From Streptomyces sp. WM4235 (GTDB lineage Bacteria; Actinomycetota; Actinomycetes; Streptomycetales; Streptomycetaceae): 11,698 bases of DNA. Shown in pieces: positions 1 through 5,980 of the stretch. The first letter of the stretch is position 1. Each line of letters starts with the position of its first letter. The stretch lies in assembly GCF_001279725.1 (NCBI RefSeq), contig NZ_LGDE01000028.1, forward strand, positions 1-11,698. Reading direction: 5' to 3'. The translations under genes and the position numbers were made by a program. The notes beneath the pieces are model-generated. The model made no database searches. It was not told the DNA's origin and saw only the letters and a list, made by a program, of their open reading frames with translations.

Positions 1-87
1 CAAGGAACGGACGCTTCCTTTGTACTCACCCTCAGTAACAATTACTGGGGCTTTCCTCCGGGCGCTTCCTTCGTTCTTGCGTTTCCG
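1..87 (-). other. rRNA operon 5' leader (16S gene lies off the left edge)
   Basis: Read on the minus strand, this AT-richer stretch contains GATAGAGTCGGAAACGC, then GGAAGCGCCCGGAGGAAAG, then GGTGAGTACAAAGGAAGCG and CCGTTCCTTG at the edge. I recognise this as the conserved leader that precedes 16S rRNA in Streptomyces rrn operons. In known operons it continues TTGAGAACTCAACAGCG and reaches 16S within a few hundred bases. The recognition is from memory. Two hairpins are visible: CAGTAA/TTACTG (33-47) and AAGGAA/TTCCTT (2-20). They are suitable for rRNA processing or antitermination complexes. No rRNA sequence itself is in the window. Confidence 0.8.
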
Positions 88-96
88 ACTCTATCA
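88..96 (-). promoter_or_regulatory. rRNA promoter extended -10, TGATAGAGT copy 3 (gene-proximal)
   Basis: This is the same TGA-TAGAGT-CGGAA block as copy 2, 77 bp nearer to the 16S gene. It directly precedes the conserved leader. No TTGACA-like -35 is present, so activity would depend on the extended -10. It could instead be a conserved leader motif rather than a start site. Confidence 0.5.
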
Positions 97-164
97 GAGC
101 CAGTCTCGCTTGTTTTCCGCCTTCCAGGTTCTTCGCTTTCGCGTTTCCCTTTCCGGCGATTCCG

Positions 165-173
165 ACTCTATCA
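165..173 (-). promoter_or_regulatory. rRNA promoter extended -10, TGATAGAGT copy 2
   Basis: TGA-TAGAGT on the minus strand fits an extended -10 (TGN plus hexamer). It lies in the context GGTTCTGATAGAGTCGGAA, which recurs 77 bp downstream. The -35 region is weak (GAGTCA or GGAGTC). Spacing to copy 1 is 80 bp. Confidence 0.55.
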
Positions 174-244
174 GAACCTTTCGGGCCTGACTCCCAGTCA
201 GCGGGGCTTGTCTTCCGGGCTGTTGGGCCCTTCCGACTCCCAGA

Positions 245-250
245 ACTCTA
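245..250 (-). promoter_or_regulatory. rRNA promoter -10 box, TAGAGT copy 1
   Basis: TAGAGT on the minus strand is followed by TCTGGGAGTCGGAAGG, which resembles the sequence after the other two TAGAGT copies. No good -35 hexamer sits 17-18 bp upstream (TTATGA is the nearest). Assignment as one of several tandem rrn promoters rests on the repeated context and on the multi-promoter organisation known for Streptomyces rrn operons. Confidence 0.5.
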
Positions 251-290
251 GTGGACTTCCCAGGCGATTCATAATCGGCCTTCGGAAATT

Positions 291-309
291 AATTCGGACA
301 TGCCGAATT
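291..309. repeat. 19-bp palindrome AATTCGG-N5-CCGAATT in the rrn promoter region
   Basis: There are perfect 7-bp arms around ACATG. It lies between the distal rrn promoter and the first TAGAGT box. The dyad shape and AT-rich arms look like an operator for a dimeric regulator, but no known factor is recognised. It could also be a hairpin in the nascent rrn leader of the distal promoter transcript. Confidence 0.45.
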
Positions 310-379
310 CGTTCCCGGTGGGAGATCGTGCTGAGTTGGGTGCCGCAACGAGGCGGCGGGAGTTGTTGTCGCCAAAACC

Positions 380-398
380 AGTTGACTCTGGGACAACT
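380..398. repeat. Near-palindrome AGTTG-N9-CAACT just downstream of the distal rrn promoter
   Basis: There are perfect 5-bp arms, with the core reading TTGACTCTGGGACAACT on the plus strand. It covers roughly +1 to +25 of the distal rrn transcript, a typical repressor position. A 15/17 identical copy occurs at 5981-5997 in the ndh-atrA intergenic region. Confidence 0.45.
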
Positions 399-404
399 CG
401 AAGA

Positions 405-433
405 ACCTTACGGATCCGCAGGGGGTGTGTCAA
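405..433 (-). promoter_or_regulatory. Distal rRNA operon promoter, TTGACA-N17-TAAGGT
   Basis: On the minus strand TTGACA (428-433) and TAAGGT (405-410) are separated by exactly 17 bp. This is a near-consensus housekeeping (HrdB-type) promoter firing leftward toward the rRNA leader. The -35 box overlaps the marR stop codon (430-432), so this promoter starts where the marR coding sequence ends. It is the strongest sigma-70-like promoter I see in the window. Use as an rrn promoter is inferred from direction and from the leader downstream. Confidence 0.75.
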
Positions 434-963
434 CCCCTGGCTTGGAGGTCTTCGACGCGGTCCAGGAGGCGGGTCAGCATGTCGCCCAGGACGCCGCGCT
501 CCGCGGTGGAGAGGTCCTGGAGGAGGTCCTCCTCGAAGACCGTGGCCGCGCGCATCGCGTCGAGCCACTTGCTGCGTCCCTCGTCCGTGAGCTCCACGAT
601 CACGCGGACCCGGTTGGACTCGTCGCGCTCGCGGGTGACCAGGCCCTCCGACGTCATCCGGTCGATCCGATGAGTCATCGCCGCCGGCGTGAGGCCCAGC
701 TGCTTGGCGAGCTCGCTCGGGCCCATGCGGTACGGGGATCCGGAGATGACGAGGGCCTTGAGGACCTCCCACTCCGCGTTGCTGATGCCCAGGGCCGCGG
801 TCTGGCGTCCGTACGCGACGTTCATGCGGCGGTTCAGCCGGCTCAGCGCCGAGACCACCTTCTCGACCTGGGGATCGAGGTCCTGGAACTCGCGCTGATA
901 GACGGCGATCTGCTCGTCGAGGCTCGGTTCGTGGACAGGCGTAGTGCCGTCGGTGTCACCCAT
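430..963 (-). CDS. MarR-family transcriptional regulator (SCO4122-like)
   Basis: This 177-aa protein is the usual MarR length or slightly above it. Helices at about 30-75 form the dimerisation part. The winged helix-turn-helix spans about residues 80-130, with SELAKQLGLTPAAMTHRIDRM as the HTH and RDESNRVRVIVELT as the wing, ending in the family-typical LTDEGR. The C-terminal helices complete the dimer interface. The ATG at 963 is chosen because a -10-like CATACT ends 7 bases upstream, giving a leaderless or near-leaderless transcript; no good ribosome site exists. It is divergent from the MFS gene, the classic arrangement for a MarR regulator and its target pump. By recall, S. coelicolor SCO4122 is a MarR regulator controlling the adjacent MFS pump SCO4121, and this pair looks orthologous. 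The effector ligand cannot be read from the sequence. Confidence 0.93.
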   Translation of the reverse strand: MGDTDGTTPVHEPSLDEQIAVYQREFQDLDPQVEKVVSALSRLNRRMNVAYGRQTAALGISNAEWEVLKALVISGSPYRMGPSELAKQLGLTPAAMTHRIDRMTSEGLVTRERDESNRVRVIVELTDEGRSKWLDAMRAATVFEEDLLQDLSTAERGVLGDMLTRLLDRVEDLQARG

Positions 964-970
964 GGCCCGA

Positions 971-998
971 AGTATGGCACGAGCTCGTTGGCGTCTAA
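971..998 (-). promoter_or_regulatory. Candidate marR promoter, probably leaderless
   Basis: On the minus strand TTAGAC (993-998) and CATACT (971-976) are 16 bp apart. The start point expected 6-7 bases after CATACT falls on or next to the ATG at 963. The -35 box overlaps the -35 box of the divergent MFS promoter. Confidence 0.45.
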
Positions 999-1017
999 CT
1001 CCTTCGATGTGTAGAGT
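988..1017 (+). promoter_or_regulatory. Candidate promoter of the MFS gene, TTGGCG-N18-TAGAGT
   Basis: TTGGCG (988-993) and TAGAGT (1012-1017) are 18 bp apart on the plus strand. They predict a start near 1024 and a leader of about 50 nt. The -10 box lies inside the inverted repeat at 1012-1033, which would let a bound MarR dimer block polymerase. Confidence 0.55.
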
Positions 1018-1033
1018 TAAGCTTCGAACTTTA
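1012..1033. promoter_or_regulatory. Candidate MarR operator, TAGAGTT-N8-AACTTTA
   Basis: These 7-bp arms match at 6 of 7 positions around AAGCTTCG. The site covers the MFS -10 box and start point. A second imperfect dyad, CTAACTC (994-1000) with GAGTTAA (1014-1020), overlaps it. MarR dimers usually bind short AT-containing palindromes in the shared intergenic region, so this is the natural place. Assignment is by position and symmetry only. Confidence 0.4.
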
Positions 1034-1061
1034 GGGATGAAGTCTTCAGGCTTCAGTTATC

Positions 1062-1071
1062 AAGGTGGTGA
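1062..1071 (+). promoter_or_regulatory. Ribosome binding site deciding the MFS start
   Basis: AAGGTGGTGA differs at one position from the AAGGAGGTGA complement of the 16S 3' end. It leaves a 5-base gap from the AAGGTGG core to the GTG at 1074. Two earlier in-frame GTG codons (1065, 1068) fall inside this site and so are unlikely starts. Confidence 0.6.
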
Positions 1072-1073
1072 AA

Positions 1074-2375
1074 GTGACCAAGGTGATGGGCGCTGCGATG
1101 CGGCGGATCCAGGCCGGGAACGCGTTGACCGCGTTCGGCATCGGCTTCACGGTTCCGTTCCTCTACATCTACGTGGCGCAGGTGCGGAATCTGGGCTCCA
1201 TGGCCGCCACGAGCGCGTTCGTGGCCTTCGCCCTGGGCGCTCTCGTCGCGCTGCCCTTCACCGGTCGGATCATCGACCGACGTGGTCCCGTGCCCGTCGT
1301 GATGGGTGCGGCGGTGGCCGCGTCCGTCGGGGCGCTGTCCCTGGGGTTGTCCACCGGGCTGGTGCCGATTCTGCTGTCCGCTCTGGCGCTGGGCGCCGGG
1401 CAGGCCGTGATGCAGCCGGCGCTGGCCACGATGATCGTGTGGTGCTCGACCCCGAGTACCCGTACGCGTGCCTTCGCGCTCCAGTTCTTCATGCAGAACC
1501 TCGGTCTCGGCATCGGTGGGCTCATCGGCGGCCAGATCGTGGACGTCGCGCACCCCGGCAGCTTCACCCTGCTGTTCGGTATCGAGGCCGTGATGTTCCT
1601 GGTGCTGGCGGGCGTGATCGCCACCGTGCGGATGCCGCACGCGCCGAGCATCAAGGACGCCGTGCCGAGGGACCCCTCGCAGGCGGGCGGGGGCTGGAAG
1701 CGGATGCTGCGGCACCAGGCCATGGTGAAGCTGCTCGTCCTGGGCTTCGTGGTCTTCTTCGCCTGCTACGGACAGTTCGAGTCGGGTCTTGCCGCCTTCG
1801 GTACCGAGGCTGCCGGCATCTCGCCTTCCACGCTCGGGTTCGCGCTCGCCGCCAACACCGGTGCGATCGTCGTGGCGCAGTTCGTCGTGCTGAGGCTCGT
1901 CGAGAAGCGGCGGCGGTCGCGGGTGATCGCGCTGGTGGGCCTGATCTGGACCGGTGCCTGGCTCATCGCCGGGTTCTCGGGGCTGGGGCACGGCAGCGCC
2001 GTGATGGCCGCGGCCGCGTTCGTCACCACGTACGCGCTCTTCGGGATCGGTGAGGCGATGCTGTCGCCGACGCTCGCGCCGCTCGTCGCGGATCTCGCGC
2101 CGGAGGGTTCCGTGGGGCAGTACAACTCCGCTTTCGCGCTGGTCAAGCAGATGGCGTTGGCTCTGGGGCCGCTGGGTGTGCCGCTCGGTGCGGGCGTGCC
2201 GATGCTCTACATCGGGGTGTTCGTGGTGGTCTCGCTGGGGATCGCCTGGCTGGCGCTGCGGCTCGGCAAGCAGCTGACGCCGGCGCAGGACAACCCGTCG
2301 CTGCTGAAGGGCGCTCCGTCGGCGCCGGCGGTTCCGGTGGCCGTGGCGAAGGCCGCGGAGCCCGCTTCCGTGTAG
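1074..2375 (+). CDS. Major facilitator superfamily efflux transporter (SCO4121-like)
   Basis: This integral membrane protein of 433 aa has about 12 hydrophobic segments, as expected for a drug/proton antiporter of the MFS. After the second membrane segment (around residues 63-71) it carries GRIIDRRGP, the MFS motif A loop (G-x3-D-R-x-G). A charged central loop (about residues 186-215, ending GGGWKRMLRHQAM) separates the two six-helix halves. The C-terminal tail of about 35 residues after KQLTPAQ is Ala/Pro-rich and cytoplasmic. The GTG at 1074 is preferred because of its ribosome site. It is divergently paired with the marR gene and probably repressed or activated by it. By recall, the S. coelicolor counterpart contributes to multidrug and oxidative stress tolerance. 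The substrate cannot be predicted here, and sugar or metabolite transport is not excluded. Confidence 0.93.
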   Translation: MTKVMGAAMRRIQAGNALTAFGIGFTVPFLYIYVAQVRNLGSMAATSAFVAFALGALVALPFTGRIIDRRGPVPVVMGAAVAASVGALSLGLSTGLVPILLSALALGAGQAVMQPALATMIVWCSTPSTRTRAFALQFFMQNLGLGIGGLIGGQIVDVAHPGSFTLLFGIEAVMFLVLAGVIATVRMPHAPSIKDAVPRDPSQAGGGWKRMLRHQAMVKLLVLGFVVFFACYGQFESGLAAFGTEAAGISPSTLGFALAANTGAIVVAQFVVLRLVEKRRRSRVIALVGLIWTGAWLIAGFSGLGHGSAVMAAAAFVTTYALFGIGEAMLSPTLAPLVADLAPEGSVGQYNSAFALVKQMALALGPLGVPLGAGVPMLYIGVFVVVSLGIAWLALRLGKQLTPAQDNPSLLKGAPSAPAVPVAVAKAAEPASV

Positions 2376-2382
2376 GTCGCTT

Positions 2383-2428
2383 CATGACGATGCCCCCGGT
2401 CCTCTCTCGGACCGGGGGCATCGTCATG
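2383..2428. terminator. Bidirectional stem-loop terminator, 20-bp perfect stem
   Basis: The arms at 2383-2402 and 2409-2428 are perfectly complementary around the 6-base loop TCTCTC, with a GC-rich core of CCCCCGGTCC. It sits 7 bp after the MFS stop and 5 bp before the stop of the convergent PP2C gene, so it can end both transcripts. There is no clear U-tract, as is common for actinobacterial terminators. Confidence 0.9.
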
Positions 2429-2433
2429 TCGTC

Positions 2434-4191
2434 CTACTGCTTGTCGGGCTGCTTGTCGGGCTGCTTGTCGGGGAGCGCGAACTCGCACCAGACGGCCTTG
2501 CCGCCGCCCGGGGTGCGGCGGCAACCCCAGTTGGAGGCGATGGTGGCGACGATGGAGATGCCGCGGCCGGTCTCGTCGGCCGGTTCGGCGCGGCGGCGGC
2601 GCGGGAGGTGGTCGTCCCCGTCGGTGACCTCGATGATCAGGCGGCGGTCGGTGCGGCGCAGCCGGAGGTGCATGGGCGGGGTGCCGTGCTGGAGGGAGTT
2701 CGCGACGAGTTCGCTGGCGGCCAGCACGCCGAGGTCGCACAGCTCGACCGGGAAACGCCAGGAGGCGAGGACTCCTTGCGCGAAGGCGCGGGCGCGCGGT
2801 GCCGCCTCGATGCCTCCGAGGAGTTCCAGGGCGGCGTTGTGGAAGAGCTCGGCGTCCGCGCCGGTGCGGGCGGGCTGCTGGAGGACCATCACGGCGACGT
2901 CGTCATCGTGGTCGGCGTCCACGCCGAGTGCGCGCATCAGGCGGTCGCAGATGACGGACGGGGTGCCCTGGGCGCCGGCGAGGGCGCGTTCGAGGGCGGC
3001 GACGCCTTCGTCGATGTCCTCGCCGCGGCGTTCGACGAGACCGTCGGTATAGAGGACGGCGGTGGAACCGGGGCCCAGGGCGATGGTGCCGGAGGTGTGC
3101 AGCCAGCCGCCGGTGCCGAGCGGCGGGCCGGTGGGGTCGGCGGCGCGGCGTACGGTGCCGTGCTCGTCGCGGACCAGGATCGGGAGGTGGCCGGCGGAGG
3201 CGTACGCGAGCAGGCCCTCGTTGGGGTCGTGGACGGCGTAGACGCAGGTGGCGATCTGGCTGGCGTCGATCTCGGCGGCGAGGCCGTCGAGGAGTTGCAG
3301 GACCTCGTGGGGCGGGAGGTCGAGGCGGGCGTACGCGCGGACGGCGGTGCGCAGCTGGCCCATGACGGCGGCGGCGCGGACGCCGCGGCCCATGACGTCG
3401 CCGATGACGAGGGCGGTGCGGCCGGCGCCGAGGGTGATGACGTCGTACCAGTCGCCGCCGACGGCGGCCTCGGTGCCGCCGGGCTGGTAGGTGGCGGCGA
3501 TGCGGAGGTCGTCGGGCTGTTCCAGTTCCTGGGGCAGGAGCGAGCGCTGGAGGGTGACGGCGGCCTCGCGCTGGCGGCGCTCGCTGGCGCGCAGCCGTTC
3601 CGCGGCCTCGGCGTGGTCGGTGACGTCGGCGAGGTGGATCAGTACGCCGGTGTGGGGCCCTTGCGCGGAGGCGGTGTCGGTCTGGGGGAACTCGACCGGG
3701 GTGCAGGTGACGGTGTACGAGTTGCCGCCGCCGGGTGCGGTGCGGTTCTTGGCGGTACGGGGCTTGCCGCTGCGCTGGACCTGGTCGAGGAGCGGGAGCA
3801 GCCCGAGGTCGCCGAGTTCGGGGAGGGCCTGGTGGGCGGGGCCGCCGGGGACGCGGGGGCCGAAGCCGGCGACGTAGGCGTCGTTGACGTACGCGACGCG
3901 GTGGTCGGGGCCGTGAACGAAGGCGACGAGTGCCGGGAGCAGGCCGAGGACCTCCCGTACGGAGAGTTCGTCGAGGGCGGGTGCGGCCGGGAGGGGGCCC
4001 GTACCCGTTCCGGAGACGGTGGGTTCCGCGGGGGTGCCGTCGCTCGGGGGCGCCGGGGCGTGGGTGGCCGCGCCGCGGGCTGCGGGGACCGAGCCTTCTC
4101 CCCGTTTGGCCTGGGCGGCGGCGTGTTCGGTCCGGGCGGCGGCGCGGCGCTGCGTTCCGGGGAACCGGGCGCTCCAGCGGGTGAAGTTCAC
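2434..4191 (-). CDS. PP2C-type (SpoIIE) serine/threonine phosphatase with PAS-like and HATPase domains
   Basis: This cytoplasmic regulator is 585 aa from the GTG at 4191, chosen because CACGAGG lies about 10 bases upstream and the protein then begins MNFTRWSARFPG. An in-frame ATG at 4317 would add 42 residues through repeat-bearing leader sequence and is less likely. Residues about 76-190 resemble a PAS sensor (AYVNDAYVAGFG). A short coiled linker (RLRASERRQREAAVTLQRSLLP) leads into the SpoIIE phosphatase (about 216-438). Its metal-site motifs are GGDWYD (245-250), GDVMGRG (264-270), YTDGLVE (381-387) and HDDDVAV (near 428). The C-terminus (about 450-575) is an anti-sigma-kinase-like HATPase, with N-box ELVANSLQHG (494-503) and lid region GRGISIVATIASNWG (542-556). 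Such proteins dephosphorylate STAS anti-sigma antagonists. No antagonist or anti-sigma gene lies in the window. The tail ends in three PDKQ repeats. Confidence 0.92.
   Translation of the reverse strand: MNFTRWSARFPGTQRRAAARTEHAAAQAKRGEGSVPAARGAATHAPAPPSDGTPAEPTVSGTGTGPLPAAPALDELSVREVLGLLPALVAFVHGPDHRVAYVNDAYVAGFGPRVPGGPAHQALPELGDLGLLPLLDQVQRSGKPRTAKNRTAPGGGNSYTVTCTPVEFPQTDTASAQGPHTGVLIHLADVTDHAEAAERLRASERRQREAAVTLQRSLLPQELEQPDDLRIAATYQPGGTEAAVGGDWYDVITLGAGRTALVIGDVMGRGVRAAAVMGQLRTAVRAYARLDLPPHEVLQLLDGLAAEIDASQIATCVYAVHDPNEGLLAYASAGHLPILVRDEHGTVRRAADPTGPPLGTGGWLHTSGTIALGPGSTAVLYTDGLVERRGEDIDEGVAALERALAGAQGTPSVICDRLMRALGVDADHDDDVAVMVLQQPARTGADAELFHNAALELLGGIEAAPRARAFAQGVLASWRFPVELCDLGVLAASELVANSLQHGTPPMHLRLRRTDRRLIIEVTDGDDHLPRRRRAEPADETGRGISIVATIASNWGCRRTPGGGKAVWCEFALPDKQPDKQPDKQ
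2437..2472 (-). repeat. Three exact 12-bp tandem repeats encoding (PDKQ)3
   Basis: CTGCTTGTCGGG (plus strand) occurs three times without a mismatch immediately before the PP2C stop codon. It encodes the tail PDKQPDKQPDKQ. Exact repetition suggests recent slippage expansion of an unstructured C-terminus. Confidence 0.95.
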
Positions 4192-4230
4192 TGCGTTCAA
4201 GCCTCGTGGTGTCGCAAGTGGTCGCTGTGT

Positions 4231-4262
4231 CTCCCCCAGCTGCCGCTGGGCGGTGCCCCCCA
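4231..4262. repeat. Streptomyces-type intergenic GC palindrome in the PP2C leader
   Basis: CTCCCCCAGCTGCCGCTGGG followed by CGGTGCCCCCCA contains the hairpin CCCAGC-TGCC-GCTGGG (4235-4250). The pattern of CCCCCAGC, an inner dyad and GGTGCCCCC matches a short repetitive intergenic element that I recall as dispersed in Streptomyces genomes. It lies between the preferred PP2C start and the upstream ndh gene. It may act as an attenuating structure in the leader or be a passive repeat. Confidence 0.6.
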
Positions 4263-4295
4263 GGAGTCGATCGCGGACGGTGTCACTCTGTGCAG

Positions 4296-4319
4296 GTGTG
4301 AGCCCACCTATGGTCACAC
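4296..4319. promoter_or_regulatory. Inverted repeat GTGTGA-N12-TCACAC upstream of the PP2C gene
   Basis: There are perfect 6-bp arms in the roughly 157-bp gap between the ndh stop and the PP2C start. An internal dyad AGGTG/CACCT overlaps it. Its position fits an operator or a short terminator for ndh. The half-site TGTGA resembles CRP-type half-sites, but the 12-bp spacing does not match CRP. Confidence 0.35.
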
Positions 4320-4348
4320 GTCCAGTGTGGCCGACCGGACTGACAACG

Positions 4349-5767
4349 TCAGCTCTGGCCGTCCTTCGGCGGTTGGGGCGCGGGTGGGGGTGACGGGTGC
4401 TTGGGGCCGCCTCCTGCCGCGAGTTCGAATTCTGCCCTGGGGTGTTCGAGGGAGCCTAGGGAGACGATCTCGCGTTTGAACAGACCTGAGAGGGTCCATT
4501 CCGCAAGAACGCGCATCTTGCGGTTGAAGGTGGGGACGCGGCTGAGGTGGTAGGTGCGGTGCATCAGCCAGGCCGGGTAGCCCTTGAGCTTGCGGCCGTA
4601 GATGTACGCGACGCCCTTGTGGAGGCCGAGGGACGCGACGGAACCGGCGTACTTGTGGGCGTACTCGGTGAGGACCTCGTCGCGCAGGGCGGCGAGGAGG
4701 TTGTCGGCGAGGGACCGGGCCTGGCGGACGGCGTGCTGCGCGTTGGGGGCGCATTCGCGGCCCGGTTCGGCGGCGGTGATGTCGGGGACGGCTGCCGCGT
4801 CACCGGCCGCCCAGGCGTGTTCGACGCCCTCGACGGTGAGGAAGGCCGTGCAGGCGAGCCGGCCGCGTTCGTTCTTGGGCAGGTCGCAGGCGGCGAGGAT
4901 CGGGTGGGGTTTGACGCCGGCGGTCCAGACGACGGTGCGGGTGGGGAAGCGGGCGCCGTCGCTGAGGACGGCGACGCGGTTCTCGCAGGATTCGAGGCGG
5001 GTTTCCAGGCGTACGTCGATGTTGCGTCGGCGCAGTTCACGAACGGTGTAGACGCCCATCTCGGGGCCGACTTCGGGGAGGATCCGGTCGCTGGCCTCGA
5101 CCAGTACCCATTTCATGTCCTCGGGCTTGATGTTGTGGTAGTACCGGGCCGCGAAGCGTGCCATGTCCTCCAGCTCGCCGAGGGCCTCGACGCCCGCGTA
5201 TCCGCCGCCCACGAAGACGAAGGTGAGGGCGGCGTCGCGGATGGCGGGGTCGCGGGTGGAGGAGGCGATGTCCATCTGTTCGATGACGTGGTTGCGCAGG
5301 CCGATGGCCTCTTCGACCGTCTTGAATCCGATGCCGTAGTCGGCGAGCCCGGGGACGGGGAGGGTGCGCGAGACGGAGCCGGGCGCGAGGACGAGTTCGT
5401 CGTAGGCGACCTCGATGTCGCCGGCGCCCTCCTCGGCGGTGGCGAGGGTGGTGACGGTCGCGACGCGCTTGGCGTGGTCGATGCGCTGGGCCTGACCGAT
5501 GACGATGCGGCACTTGGCCAGGACGCGGCGCAGGGGCACGACGACGTGGCGGGGGGAGATGGATCCGGCGGCCGCCTCGGGGAGGAAGGGCTGGTACGTC
5601 ATGTAGGGCTCGGGGGTGATCACCGTGACCTCGGCTTCGCCGGATCTCAGCTTTCGCTGGAGCCGGAGCGCCGTGTACATGCCGACGTATCCGCCGCCCA
5701 CGATGAGGATGCGCGTTCGGGTCGGGGTACCGGGGGCCGTGCCCCGCGAGTTAGCAGCCTTCACCAC
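4349..5767 (-). CDS. ndh: Type II NADH dehydrogenase (NAD(P)/FAD-dependent oxidoreductase)
   Basis: This 472-aa flavoprotein (from GTG 5767) would oxidise NADH and reduce menaquinone at the inner face of the membrane without pumping protons. An N-terminal Rossmann FAD motif ILIVGGGYVGMYTA lies at about 20-33, a second NADH-binding motif FVFVGGGYAGVEA at about 183-195, and the FAD-contacting AWAAGDAAAVPD at about 318-329. NAQHAVRQ (about 342-349) matches the quinone-site signature AQxAxRQ of NDH-2. The C-terminal stretch WLMHRTYHLSRVPTFNRKMR (about 400-419) and following helix are amphipathic, as in NDH-2 membrane anchors. Start choice is uncertain: GTG codons at 5764, 5767 and 5800 are all possible and none has a clear ribosome site. 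The frame stays open to 5995, but that extension is Pro/Ser-rich and looks like leader. It is divergent from atrA and is SCO4119-like by recalled synteny. Confidence 0.9.
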   Translation of the reverse strand: MVKAANSRGTAPGTPTRTRILIVGGGYVGMYTALRLQRKLRSGEAEVTVITPEPYMTYQPFLPEAAAGSISPRHVVVPLRRVLAKCRIVIGQAQRIDHAKRVATVTTLATAEEGAGDIEVAYDELVLAPGSVSRTLPVPGLADYGIGFKTVEEAIGLRNHVIEQMDIASSTRDPAIRDAALTFVFVGGGYAGVEALGELEDMARFAARYYHNIKPEDMKWVLVEASDRILPEVGPEMGVYTVRELRRRNIDVRLETRLESCENRVAVLSDGARFPTRTVVWTAGVKPHPILAACDLPKNERGRLACTAFLTVEGVEHAWAAGDAAAVPDITAAEPGRECAPNAQHAVRQARSLADNLLAALRDEVLTEYAHKYAGSVASLGLHKGVAYIYGRKLKGYPAWLMHRTYHLSRVPTFNRKMRVLAEWTLSGLFKREIVSLGSLEHPRAEFELAAGGGPKHPSPPPAPQPPKDGQS

Positions 5768-5980
5768 CCCATGACGCAACGTGGCCGGGAGTTTGTCCAC
5801 AGGCCCGGCAGATTGTGTGACCGGAGAGAGTGGTGGGGCGGGTCTGTCGGAGGGTGTGGATCCGGGTGCAGGAGCGCAGGTCAGCAGGTGCGGAGGGAGT
5901 GATTCCGGAGGCTTGCGGCGGAAAAGTGGGGGTGAATGCTCCGATCGGGCGGTGCTCCGTCCGAGGCTGCCCCTTCTGAA

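Noticed and set aside
1..430. tRNA or small RNA gene in the left noncoding region
   Set aside because: No cloverleaf or CCA end was found on either strand. The sequence is better explained by the rRNA promoter and leader signature.
208..1014. A 268-codon plus-strand frame running over the rrn promoter region and marR
   Set aside because: It begins in promoter DNA and is antisense to a well-recognised MarR protein. Its codon pattern is that of a shadow frame.
4296..4319. CRP-type binding site at GTGTGA...TCACAC
   Set aside because: The CRP consensus has 6 bp between TGTGA and TCACA. Here the spacing is 14 bp between those cores, so only a generic dyad is reported.
2608..4479. A 623-codon open frame on the plus strand opposite the PP2C gene
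   Set aside because: It translates to Gly/Asp/Val-rich low-complexity sequence without recognisable motifs. This is the usual antisense shadow of a high-GC gene, and the opposite strand has clear phosphatase and HATPase motifs.
4547..5902. A 451-codon plus-strand frame opposite ndh
   Set aside because: It is a Gly/Asp/Val-rich shadow. The minus strand encodes both Rossmann motifs and the quinone motif of NDH-2.
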